Position numbers and translations under genes: made by a program
NCBI GenBank assembly: GCA_020847555.1
Contig: JADLBT010000475.1
Span: 1 to 8,825, forward strand
Length of the DNA: 8,825 nt
Source of the DNA: Gemmataceae bacterium
GTDB lineage: Bacteria > Planctomycetota > Planctomycetia > Gemmatales > Gemmataceae
Reading direction: 5' to 3'
Shown: in pieces, positions 1 to 7,216 of the stretch
Numbering within the stretch: position 1 is the first letter of the stretch
Layout: each line of letters begins with the position of its first letter
Notes under the pieces: generated by a model
Databases searched by the model: none
The model's input: the letters and a program-made list of their open reading frames with translations, nothing else
What the model was told of the DNA's origin: nothing

Positions 1-720
1 CTGATGCCGGTCCCCGCCCCCGGCACCGCCGCACTGCTCAGGGGCGTGCCGCTGCGGCCGTCCTCGATCAAGGCCGAACTGACCACGCCGACGGGAGCCG
101 CCATCCTGACGACGATCGTGGACGAGTGGGTCGAGCAGCCGGTGCTGACCATCGAGCGCATCGGCCACGGGGCCGGGCGCCGCGAGTTCGTCGAGCAGCC
201 GAACCTGCTGCGCGTCTTCGTCGGAACGGCAGCCGAGGCCCACGGCGCGCAACCCGTGGGTTTTGAGAGTGATCAAGTCTGGGTGCTGGAGACGAACCTG
301 GACGACCTGCCGGCCGAGGTGATCGGGTACTGCTACGACCTGCTGCTGGCGGCGGGGGCGCTCGACGTCTACGCGATCCCGATCTTCATGAAGAAGAATC
401 GCCCCGGGGTGCTGCTGAGCGTCCTCGCCCCCGCCGAGAAGGTGGGCGCCGTCGAGGCGATCCTCTTCCGCGAGACGACGACGCTCGGCGTGCGCCGCTA
501 CCCCGTCAGCCGGCACAAGCTGCACCGCCGGCCGCACTCGGTCGAGACGCCGTGGGGTCCGGTCCACGGCAAACTCGGGTGGCAGGAGGGACGGCCGCCC
601 GTCTTCGCGCCGGAGTACGAGGACTGCGCCCGCCTCGCCCGCCAGCACGGCATCCCGCTCCGCGAAATCTACGCCCGCGCACAACAGGCATATGAATCGG
701 CCACAGATCAACGCGGATGA
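1..720 (+). CDS. larC: LarC, nickel-pincer cofactor nickel insertion protein (C-terminal part; 5' end cut by window)
   Basis: LarC inserts nickel, in a CTP-dependent reaction, into the pyridinium bisthiocarboxylate mononucleotide to finish the nickel-pincer cofactor of lactate racemase and related enzymes; it is cytosolic. The open frame runs from the first base of the window, so the gene starts upstream; 239 codons are visible and roughly 160 residues are probably missing, judged from the usual family length of about 400. Family hallmarks seen: a PVPAPGTAALL stretch near visible residue 3, ELTTPTGAAIL (25-35), GHGAGRREF (55-63), ETNLDDLPAEVIGY (97-110), AGALDVYAIPIFMKKNRPG (118-136), FRETTTLGVRR (156-166) and a C-terminal PEYEDCARLAR (204-214). 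The first visible ATG at 4 is not the start, because conserved sequence begins at once. The frame is continuous, with no sign of the larC1/larC2 split known in lactobacilli. The last residues (about ESATDQRG) and the TGA are encoded by the flanking dyad repeat. Other lar genes are not in view. Confidence 0.93.
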   Translation: MMPVPAPGTAALLRGVPLRPSSIKAELTTPTGAAILTTIVDEWVEQPVLTIERIGHGAGRREFVEQPNLLRVFVGTAAEAHGAQPVGFESDQVWVLETNLDDLPAEVIGYCYDLLLAAGALDVYAIPIFMKKNRPGVLLSVLAPAEKVGAVEAILFRETTTLGVRRYPVSRHKLHRRPHSVETPWGPVHGKLGWQEGRPPVFAPEYEDCARLARQHGIPLREIYARAQQAYESATDQRG

Positions 721-774
721 ACACAGATCGGCTCGTTGGTGTCCGATCCGTGTTCATCCGCATTGATCTGTGGC
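700..774. repeat. Long inverted repeat (dyad class A) between larC and alaS
   Basis: Two 32-nt arms, 700-731 and 743-774, are reverse complements at 30 of 32 positions around an 11-nt loop. Each arm is itself a 10-nt periodic array: GAT falls at 706, 716 and 726, and AAC at 710 and 720; the right arm repeats ATC at 746, 756 and 766. The left arm overlaps the last 21 nt of larC including its stop codon (718-720), and the right arm ends 6 nt before the alaS ribosome binding site. No T-run follows the right arm, so it is not a classical intrinsic terminator. From memory, sequences of the type CCACAGAT...GATGAACACAGAT recur as intergenic repeats in many environmental bacterial genomes; I could not check this. 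A long RNA stem could be an RNase III processing site or a 3'-end protector. Confidence 0.85.
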
Positions 775-779
775 TCTAT

Positions 780-785
780 TGAGGA
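780..785 (+). promoter_or_regulatory. Ribosome binding site of alaS
   Basis: TGAGGA lies 6 nt before the ATG at 792, good Shine-Dalgarno spacing, and supports that start codon. It sits just outside the right arm of the dyad repeat, so it would stay single-stranded if the hairpin forms. Confidence 0.7.
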
Positions 786-791
786 TCGACG

Positions 792-3479
792 ATGCGTACC
801 GCGAACCAGATTCGTCAGGAATTCATCGACTTCTTCGTGCAGCGGCACGGCCACACGGCGGTGCCGTCCGCGCCGGTGGTGCCGCAGAACGACCCGACAC
901 TGCTGTTCACCAACGCCGGCATGAACCAGTTCAAGGACGTGTTCCTCGGCACCGGCACGCGGCCGTACACGCGCGCCGTCGATACGCAGAAGTGCATCCG
1001 CGCCGGCGGCAAGCACAACGACCTCGACGACGTCGGCCGCGACACGTATCACCACACGTTCTTCGAGATGCTCGGCAACTGGAGCTTCGGCGACTACTTC
1101 AAGAAGGAGGCGATCGCCTGGGCGTGGGAGTTGCTGACGGAGGTGTGGGGCCTGGACAAGAGCCGCCTGCACGCGACTGTGTTCGAGGGCGGGGACGGGC
1201 TGGAGCCGGACGACGAGGCGGCGGAGTTGTGGCGGACCGTCACCGACATCGACCCGACGCACATCCACCTCGGCAACAAGAAGGACAACTTCTGGGAGAT
1301 GGGCGAGACGGGGCCGTGCGGCCCCTGCACCGAGATCCACATCGACCAGACGCCGGACAGGAGCGGCGGCCCGCTCGTCAACAAGGGCACGGCGGACGTC
1401 ATCGAGATCTGGAACCTCGTCTTCATCCAGTTTAATCGGGATGAGACGGGGACGCTCACCCCACTGCCGGCGAAGCACGTCGATACCGGAATGGGGTTCG
1501 AGCGCATCACGGCGGTGCTGCAGAGGAAGAACAGCAACTACGACACGGACGTCTTCGCGCCGATCTTCGACGCGATCCAGAAGGTGACCGGAGCGCCGGC
1601 GTACACCGGCAAGCTCGACGTCCTGAAGGACACCGCATACCGGGTGATCGCGGACCATATCCGGGCGCTGACGTTCGCGCTCACCGACGGGGCGGTGCCG
1701 AGCAACCTGGGCCGCGGCTACGTCCTGCGCAGCATCCTGCGCCGCGCGGAGCGCTACGGCTGGCAGCAGCTCGGCACCAAGGAGCCGTTTCTCTACCGGA
1801 TCGTCCCCCCCGTCATCGAGGTGATGGGCGGCGCGTTCCCGGAGTTGAGACGCAACCCGCAGCAGGTGATCGACGTCATCCGCGACGAGGAGAAGGGCTT
1901 TCTGCGTACCCTCGACCGCGGCATGAGGCTGTTCCAGGACGCGGCGGAGCGGGCGCGGAAGCAGGGGACCGGCACCATCAGCGGCAAGGATGCGTTCGAC
2001 CTGCACACCGAGCAGGGCGTCTTCATCGACATCACCGAGCAGATGGCGAGTGAAGCGGGCCTGCGTGTGGACCGGACGAAGTACGAGGAGTTGTACGAGA
2101 CGTTTCGGCTCCGCTCCGGCGAAGGACGCAAGAAGGTCGTCATCTCCGCCGTCAAGGGCGAACTGCCGAAAACGGACGACAGCCCCAGGTACGAAGGACT
2201 GCGCTCGGTCGGCGCTGTCGTCGGCTGGGTGAAGGACAGCAACGTTGTTCGCGCGGGCCGCCTCCAGGCCGGGGAAGAGGCGGCCCTGTTGCTCGACCGC
2301 ACCAACTTCTATGCCGAGCAGGGCGGCCAGGTCGGCGATCAGGGAACCATCGCCACCGGCACCGGCGTCTTCCGCGTTGATGACACGCAGAAGCTCGGCG
2401 ACGCGATCCTGCACGTCGGCCAGGTCGAGGACGGCTGGTTGGAACCGGGGCAGGGCGCGCAGCTGGAGGTCAGCGGTGTCCGGGCCGACACCATGCGCAA
2501 CCACACGGCGACGCACCTGCTCAACTGGGCGCTGCGCCGGGTACTCGGCGAGCACATCGAGCAGAAGGGCTCGCTCGTCGATCCGGAGAAGACGCGCTTC
2601 GACTTCGCCCACAACCATCCGCTCACGCCCGAGGAAATCGCCACGGTCGAGCGCCTGGTCAACGAAAAGATCTACGCCGACCTGCCGGTCAACCCGGTCT
2701 TCATGCCGCTGGCTGAGGCGAAGAAGATTCCCGGCGTGCGGGCGGTCTTCGGCGAGAAGTACCCCGACCCGGTGCGCGTCCTGCTCATCGGCGCCGAGAA
2801 GCCGTTCGAGGTGGCGCCCGAGCACTCGGTCGAGTTCTGCGGCGGCACGCACCTGAAGCACACCGGGCAGGCGGGGTTCTTCAAGATCGTCAGCCAGGAG
2901 GCGGTCGGCAAGGGCGTGCGCCGCGTCACCGCCGTCACCGGGCGCGAGGCGGTCGCGACGGTCCAGCGGCTCGCGTCGGTGGTGGACGGGCTGGCCGGGC
3001 GCTTCAACTGCAAGCCGGAGGAGGTCGGCGCGCGCATCGACGCGCTGCAGGACGAGATCAAGAAGCTCCAGCAGCAGCTCAAAAAGGGGGCAGCCACCGA
3101 CCTGCAGTCAGCCGCCGACAAGCTGCTCGCGTCTGCGGCGGAGGTGAACGGCGCTCGGGTCATCGTCGGCGAGATGCCGGCCGGCCCCGAGGAGCAGCTG
3201 CGCACCCAGATCGACCGCGTCAAGCAGAAGGCTGGCAGCGCCATCGTGGTGGTCGGCTGGACGGAGGACGGCAAGGTCGGCCTGCTCGCGGCGGCGACGG
3301 ACGACCTGGTCAAGAAGGGCGTCCACGCCGGCAAGCTGATCGGCCAGGTGGCGAAGGTGGTCGGCGGCGGCGGCGGCGGCAAGCCGTCGATGGCCCAGGC
3401 GGGCGGCAAGGATCCATCCAGACTGTCCGAGGCTCTCGACCTGGCGGCGAAGCTGGCGAAGGAACAACTCGCGAAGTAG
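792..3479 (+). CDS. alaS: Alanyl-tRNA synthetase (AlaRS)
   Basis: Cytosolic class II synthetase that charges tRNA-Ala and hydrolyses mischarged Ser- and Gly-tRNA-Ala. At 895 residues it is full length (family about 870-900). Order of domains: N-terminal catalytic core with TNAGMNQFKDVFLG (40-53), RAGGKHNDLDDVGR (70-83), HHTFFEMLGNWSFGDYFK (87-104), MGETGPCGPCTEIH (170-183) and DTGMGFERITAVLQ (231-244); helical tRNA-binding region around 280-400; second beta-barrel part with EQGGQVGDQG (509-518); editing domain with the zinc-type ligands H571, H575, C683 and H687 (HTATHLL and CGGTH); coiled region about 745-765; and C-Ala domain with a glycine run (858-863) before KPSMAQAGG. The start is supported by TGAGGA 6 nt upstream. 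Residues 405-414 read HTEQGVFIDI where many bacterial enzymes have a YDTYG-like sequence, a lineage variant rather than a defect. The ATP-grasp gene follows after 6 nt. A 717-codon antisense frame across the gene is a composition shadow. Confidence 0.98.
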   Translation: MRTANQIRQEFIDFFVQRHGHTAVPSAPVVPQNDPTLLFTNAGMNQFKDVFLGTGTRPYTRAVDTQKCIRAGGKHNDLDDVGRDTYHHTFFEMLGNWSFGDYFKKEAIAWAWELLTEVWGLDKSRLHATVFEGGDGLEPDDEAAELWRTVTDIDPTHIHLGNKKDNFWEMGETGPCGPCTEIHIDQTPDRSGGPLVNKGTADVIEIWNLVFIQFNRDETGTLTPLPAKHVDTGMGFERITAVLQRKNSNYDTDVFAPIFDAIQKVTGAPAYTGKLDVLKDTAYRVIADHIRALTFALTDGAVPSNLGRGYVLRSILRRAERYGWQQLGTKEPFLYRIVPPVIEVMGGAFPELRRNPQQVIDVIRDEEKGFLRTLDRGMRLFQDAAERARKQGTGTISGKDAFDLHTEQGVFIDITEQMASEAGLRVDRTKYEELYETFRLRSGEGRKKVVISAVKGELPKTDDSPRYEGLRSVGAVVGWVKDSNVVRAGRLQAGEEAALLLDRTNFYAEQGGQVGDQGTIATGTGVFRVDDTQKLGDAILHVGQVEDGWLEPGQGAQLEVSGVRADTMRNHTATHLLNWALRRVLGEHIEQKGSLVDPEKTRFDFAHNHPLTPEEIATVERLVNEKIYADLPVNPVFMPLAEAKKIPGVRAVFGEKYPDPVRVLLIGAEKPFEVAPEHSVEFCGGTHLKHTGQAGFFKIVSQEAVGKGVRRVTAVTGREAVATVQRLASVVDGLAGRFNCKPEEVGARIDALQDEIKKLQQQLKKGAATDLQSAADKLLASAAEVNGARVIVGEMPAGPEEQLRTQIDRVKQKAGSAIVVVGWTEDGKVGLLAAATDDLVKKGVHAGKLIGQVAKVVGGGGGGKPSMAQAGGKDPSRLSEALDLAAKLAKEQLAK

Positions 3480-3485
3480 CTCCCC

Positions 3486-4523
3486 ATGCCGGCACGCCCC
3501 CTGCGGGTGTTCGTCTACGAGTACACCTGCGCGACCGCCGACAGCACAGTCCAGCCCACCCTGCACGCCGAGGGCTGGGCCATGCTGTCGGCGGTCGTCG
3601 CCGATCTCGGCCGCGTCGCGAACGTGGCCACCGTGACACTCCTCGGTGAGGGGCTCCCGAAGGCGCTCAGCGGCGAGGTGCGGCGCTGCGATCCTGCCAG
3701 GGAGCAGGCGGCGTTCCGCGAACTGGCCGCGGCCGCCGACTGCACTCTCGCGATCGCGCCGGAGTTCGATCGCATCCTCGCCGAGCGCTGCCGGTGGGTG
3801 CTGGAAGCGGGCGGACGTTTGCTCGGCCCGTCGCCGAATGCGGTGGAGCTGACCGCCGACAAGCTGCGCCTCGCCGCCCACCTGCGCGCGCAAGGAGTAC
3901 CGACTCCTCCCTGCGCGACCAGCGCCGACGGCGATCCTCACACCCGGTTGATACGCTTCCCCGCAGTTCTGAAAGCTCGCTATGGAGCGGGCTCTCAATC
4001 GCTCTGCCTCGTCCCCTCCAGGGGTGAGCTGAGCACCTGCCGAGGCAGGCTGCTCCAGGAAGCCCCCGGCGCCGAGCTGGTGTTGCAGCCCCTGGTCGAG
4101 GGACTTCCCGCGAGTGCGGCACTGCTGGTCGGCCCCGACATGGAGATCCCGCTCGCCCCGGCCGCGCAGCACCTGTCTGCGGACGGCCGCTTCCGCTACC
4201 TCGGCGGGACGGTGCCACTGCCGCTGCCGCTCGCCCAGCGCGCCAGACGCCTGGCCCGCCGGGCGGTGCGGGCGGTCCCCGGTCTGCGCGGCTACGTTGG
4301 GGTGGACCTCGTCCTCGGCCCCGACGGACCACGCGGGGATCGGGTGATCGAGATCAACCCGCGCCTGACAACCTCGTACATCGGCCTGCGCGCCCTGACC
4401 CGGGACAACCTGGCCGACATCCTGTTGCGCGTCGTTGCCCACCGCGAGCCGGTCGGCGAACCAGCCTGGCTCCCCGGTCCCGTCCACTTCTGCGCCGACG
4501 GCACCGTGACCCGCGAAGAGTAG
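3486..4523 (+). CDS. ATP-grasp ligase-like protein, MfnD (tyramine-glutamate ligase) type
   Basis: A 345-residue protein with the layout of an ATP-grasp carbon-nitrogen ligase (acyl-phosphate mechanism). Seen: an N-terminal VFVYEYTCA strand (8-15) and EGWAMLSAVVADL helix (29-41), a GPSPNAVELTADKLRLAAHL segment (114-133) before the ATP-grasp fold, a probable ATP-binding lysine K163 in AVLKARYGAGS, LVLQPLVEG with E205, GYVGVDLVLG with D274, and the metal-binding EINPRLTTSYIGL (E289, N291). The EGxxML opening and the EINPRxTTSxxGL signature recall MfnD, which joins glutamate to tyramine in methanofuran synthesis; related proteins occur with tetrahydromethanopterin-type C1 genes in some bacteria. 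That assignment is inference: the substrate cannot be read from sequence and no other C1 gene is in view. The ATG is 6 nt after the alaS stop with only a weak ribosome site, so translation is probably coupled to alaS. No signal peptide or membrane segment is evident. Confidence 0.82.
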   Translation: MPARPLRVFVYEYTCATADSTVQPTLHAEGWAMLSAVVADLGRVANVATVTLLGEGLPKALSGEVRRCDPAREQAAFRELAAAADCTLAIAPEFDRILAERCRWVLEAGGRLLGPSPNAVELTADKLRLAAHLRAQGVPTPPCATSADGDPHTRLIRFPAVLKARYGAGSQSLCLVPSRGELSTCRGRLLQEAPGAELVLQPLVEGLPASAALLVGPDMEIPLAPAAQHLSADGRFRYLGGTVPLPLPLAQRARRLARRAVRAVPGLRGYVGVDLVLGPDGPRGDRVIEINPRLTTSYIGLRALTRDNLADILLRVVAHREPVGEPAWLPGPVHFCADGTVTREE

Positions 4524-4533
4524 TCGGTAGAAT
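4506..4533 (+). promoter_or_regulatory. Weak candidate sigma-70 promoter for the M24 peptidase gene
   Basis: GTGACC (4506-4511, 4 of 6 to the -35 consensus) is followed after 16 nt by TAGAAT (4528-4533, 5 of 6 to the -10 consensus), at the 3' end of the ATP-grasp gene and about 45 nt before the peptidase ATG. It could start a separate transcript in the 54-nt gap. Such matches also arise by chance, so this is only a candidate. Confidence 0.3.
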
Positions 4534-4577
4534 GGCGCCGGCGGCGCGGGCTCTTCCTCCTCTCACGGATACCGACC

Positions 4578-5762
4578 ATGTTCGACCTGAACGCGGTGCA
4601 GGCCGCCCTCCGGGACATGAACCTCGACGGCTGGCTGCTGTACGACTTCCGCGGGCTGAACGTTCTCGCCCGGCGCGTCCTCGGCATCCCCACTGAGGGA
4701 CACCTGACACGCCGCTGGTTCTATTTCATCCCGGCGCGCGGCGAGCCGCGCAAGCTCGTCCACCGCATCGAACCGGGCGCCCTCGACGCCTACCCCGGCT
4801 CCCGCCAGGTCTACCTGCGCTGGCAGGAACTGGAGGCGGGCGTCGGTTCGCTGGTCCAAAGCGCCCGCCGGGTGGCGATGGAATACGTGCCGCGCAACGC
4901 CAACCCGTATGTCTCGCGCGTGGACGCCGGCACGATCGAGCTGGTGCGCTCGTTCGGCATCGAGGTCGTGCCGTCGGGCGACCTGGTGCAGCTCTTCGAG
5001 GCGTGCTGGGACGACGAGCAGTGGGCGCTGCACCTGGTGGCGGCCAAGCACACCCACGCGGCCTACGACGTGGCGTTCGCGTTCATCGCCCACCGGGTGC
5101 GCGAGGCCGGCGGGGTGCGCGAGACGGAAGTGCAGCAGTGCATCATGGACCATTTCGCCGCCCACCACCTGGTCACCGACCACCCGCCGATTGTCGGCGC
5201 CGGGCCGCACAGCGGGGATCCGCACTACGCGCCCGGGCCGGGCTCCGACGCGACCATTCGCGAGGGCGATTTCGTCCTCATCGACCTGTGGGCGAAGTGC
5301 GACAGGCCGCGCGCCGTCTACAGCGATCTGACGTGGACGTGCTTCGTCGGCAAGGAGGTGCCGGCCCGGCATCGCGCGATCTTCGACATCGTTGCCCGGG
5401 CACGGGACGCGGCGATCATGAAGGTGCGCGAGGCGTTCGCAGCCGGCCGGCCGCTGCGGGGGTGGGAGGTCGATCAGGCCGCCCGCGACGTGATCGAGCA
5501 GGCCGGCTACGGGGATTGCTTCTGCCACCGCACCGGCCACTCGATCGGCCAGGAGACGCACGGCAACGGCGCCAACATGGACAACCTCGAAACGCACGAG
5601 GAGCGGCGCGTGCTGCCGCGGACGTGTTTCTCCGTCGAGCCGGGGATCTATCTTCCCGAGTTCGGGGTGCGGTCCGAGGTGAACGTGTTCGTCGATGGGA
5701 CCAACGAGGTTCACGTCACCGGCGGCGCGCCGCAGACCGAGATCGTGGCGCTGCTCAAATGA
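4578..5762 (+). CDS. M24-family metallopeptidase, Xaa-Pro aminopeptidase type
   Basis: A 394-residue cytosolic protein with the two-domain layout of Xaa-Pro aminopeptidases and prolidases: an N-terminal creatinase-like domain (about 1-140) and a pita-bread catalytic domain (about 150-390). All five expected dinuclear-metal ligands are visible: D236 (in VLIDLWAK), D250 (YSDLTW), H321 (RTGHSIG), E354 (FSVEPGIY) and E367 (RSEVNVF). H216 (DPHY) and H328 (ETHGNG) fit the substrate-binding histidines. It should release N-terminal residues next to proline or cleave Xaa-Pro dipeptides, but M24 members also include non-peptidase enzymes, so the substrate is open. The start fits the family, beginning just before the first domain helix, although no strong Shine-Dalgarno is seen. 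It lies 54 nt downstream of the ATP-grasp gene. Its TGA (5760-5762) shares its last base with the first base of the next dyad repeat. Confidence 0.92.
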   Translation: MFDLNAVQAALRDMNLDGWLLYDFRGLNVLARRVLGIPTEGHLTRRWFYFIPARGEPRKLVHRIEPGALDAYPGSRQVYLRWQELEAGVGSLVQSARRVAMEYVPRNANPYVSRVDAGTIELVRSFGIEVVPSGDLVQLFEACWDDEQWALHLVAAKHTHAAYDVAFAFIAHRVREAGGVRETEVQQCIMDHFAAHHLVTDHPPIVGAGPHSGDPHYAPGPGSDATIREGDFVLIDLWAKCDRPRAVYSDLTWTCFVGKEVPARHRAIFDIVARARDAAIMKVREAFAAGRPLRGWEVDQAARDVIEQAGYGDCFCHRTGHSIGQETHGNGANMDNLETHEERRVLPRTCFSVEPGIYLPEFGVRSEVNVFVDGTNEVHVTGGAPQTEIVALLK

Positions 5763-5852
5763 CGTTTCGCGCCAAGATGCCAAGAGCGCAAAGGAAGATG
5801 CAAAAAATCATCCTTTGCGCTCTTGGCGTCTTGGCGTCTTGGCGCGAAACGT
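5762..5852. repeat. Long inverted repeat (dyad class B, copy 1) between convergent genes
   Basis: Left arm 5762-5795 pairs with right arm 5811-5852. The outer parts match over 17 nt (one T opposite G) and the inner parts over 17 nt, with 8 extra nt in the right arm. The loop is 15 nt and A-rich. The unit TCTTGGCG occurs three times in perfect tandem at 5821-5844, whereas the left arm has two reverse-complement units (5770-5777 perfect, 5778-5785 with one change). The element occupies the whole gap between the M24 stop (ends 5762) and the response regulator stop (begins 5854). It is a plausible bidirectional 3'-end element for the two converging transcripts, but has no T-run. From memory, CGCCAAGACGCCAAG-type repeats are found between genes in many bacterial genomes; not checked here. 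Confidence 0.88.
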
Positions 5853-5853
5853 A

Positions 5854-7215
5854 TTACACCTGAATTCCCAGCTCGGCGATCTTGCGGTATAGCGAGCTGA
5901 GCCCGACGTCGAGGCGTTTCGCCGCCTCCTTCTTGTCCGGGAAGCGCCGCAGCACGCGCTCGAGGTGCTGCTTCTCGAAGCGGCGCACCGCCTCGTCGAG
6001 CTTGTCCACCAGGAACGGATCGTCCGGCACGGGGGCCAGATCCGGCGGCAGGTCGGCGGGCGTGACCACCGGCCCCTCGCCCAGGATCACGGCCCGCTGC
6101 AGCGCGTTGTCCAGCTCGCGCACGTTGCCGCGCCACGGGCACGCCAGCAGCAACCGCATCGCCTCGTGGTTGACGCCGCTGATGCGCTTGCCCAGCTCGC
6201 GCGCGTGGCGATGCAGCAGAAACTCGACCAGGTCCGGGATGTCCTCGCGCCGGTCCCGCAGCGGCGGCAGGTGGATCGTCACCACGTTCAACCGATAGTA
6301 CAGATCGTCGCGGAAGCGCCCCTGCTCCACCTCACGCCGGAGGTTCTTGTTCGTCGCCGCCAGCACCCGCGCCGCCACCGACACCGGCTCATTGGCCCCG
6401 ACCGGCAGGATCTCCTTCTGCTCGATCGCCCGGAGCAGCTTCGCCTGGGTCGCCGCCGCCATCTCACCGATCTCGTCCAGGAACACCGTCCCGGCCCCGG
6501 CGTGGACGAACACGCCCGCCTGGTCGCGGTCCGCCCCGGTGAACGCTCCCTTGCGGTGGCCGAACAGCTGGTTCTCCAGCAGGTCCGTCGGGATGGCCGC
6601 GCAGTTGACCGCCAGGAAGCGTTCGTCGGTGCTGGAGCTGAACTGGTGGACGGCGCGGGCGACCAGTTCCTTGCCGGTCCCGCTTTCGCCAGTGATGAGG
6701 ACCGTCGAGCGCGTCGGCGCGACCTTGCGCACCACCCCCAGCACGCGCTGCATCACCGTGCTCTTGCCGACGATGTCGTCGGGGTTGTGGTCGCGGCTCA
6801 GCTCGCGCCGCAGCCAACGGTTCTCCTGGTAAACGTCGCGGTACGCCAGCAGCCGGCGGATCTTGCTCAGCACCTCGTCGAGGATGATCGGTTTGACGAG
6901 GTAATCGTGCGCCCCGCGGTGGAACGCCTCGACCGCGCCCTCGACCGTCCCGAACGCCGTGATGAGCAGAACGAACGTCTCCGGGCTGATCCGGTGCAGC
7001 CGGTCGAGCAGCTCAATGCCGTCCATGCCCGGCAGCTGCATGTCGCACAGGGCCAGGTCGAACGGGGCGGCGGCGGCGCGCTCGAGGGCGTCCTCCCCAC
7101 TCGGGCTGGGGGTAGCCGCGAACCCTTCCCCCGTCAGGTACTCGGTCAGGGTGTCGCGGATCAGCGGTTCGTCATCGACGACGAGGACGCGAACGGTGGT
7201 GGCGCGTGCCGGCAT
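5854..7215 (-). CDS. Sigma-54-dependent response regulator, NtrC/AtoC type
   Basis: A 453-residue transcription activator with three parts. The receiver domain (about 8-120) has the acidic pair D14-D15, phospho-acceptor D58 (in LCDMQLPGMDG), T86 and K108. The AAA+ domain (about 148-385) has Walker A GESGTGKE (176-183), an intact GAFTGA loop for sigma-54 contact (223-228), Walker B TVFLDE (243-248), the RFRDDLYYRLNV segment (300-311) and WRGNVREL (361-368). A Fis-type helix-turn-helix (about 428-450, KKEAAKRLDVGLSSLYRKI) ends the protein. It should hydrolyse ATP to open sigma-54 promoters after phosphorylation by the adjacent kinase. The ATG at 7215 is preferred because GGGGAG lies 7 nt upstream; an in-frame TTG five codons earlier (7230) would include that site. 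The ATG follows the kinase stop after one base, so translation is probably coupled. It ends next to the class B dyad repeat. Target genes are not visible. Confidence 0.96.
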   Translation of the reverse strand: MPARATTVRVLVVDDEPLIRDTLTEYLTGEGFAATPSPSGEDALERAAAAPFDLALCDMQLPGMDGIELLDRLHRISPETFVLLITAFGTVEGAVEAFHRGAHDYLVKPIILDEVLSKIRRLLAYRDVYQENRWLRRELSRDHNPDDIVGKSTVMQRVLGVVRKVAPTRSTVLITGESGTGKELVARAVHQFSSSTDERFLAVNCAAIPTDLLENQLFGHRKGAFTGADRDQAGVFVHAGAGTVFLDEIGEMAAATQAKLLRAIEQKEILPVGANEPVSVAARVLAATNKNLRREVEQGRFRDDLYYRLNVVTIHLPPLRDRREDIPDLVEFLLHRHARELGKRISGVNHEAMRLLLACPWRGNVRELDNALQRAVILGEGPVVTPADLPPDLAPVPDDPFLVDKLDEAVRRFEKQHLERVLRRFPDKKEAAKRLDVGLSSLYRKIAELGIQV

Positions 7216-7216
7216 G

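Noticed and set aside
763..791. Possible alaS promoter in the right arm of the dyad (TTGATC)
   Set aside because: No -10-like hexamer is found at suitable spacing before the start codon.
708..2861. A 717-codon minus-strand open frame across alaS
   Set aside because: It is antisense to a canonical alaS, is rich in Arg/Leu/Val/Asp of the kind produced by GC-rich mirror codons, and has no recognisable domain; its N-terminal part on that strand is read from the dyad repeat.
3364..3382. GGC-rich run in alaS as a possible microsatellite
   Set aside because: It encodes the glycine stretch that normally precedes the PxMAQAGG motif of AlaRS.
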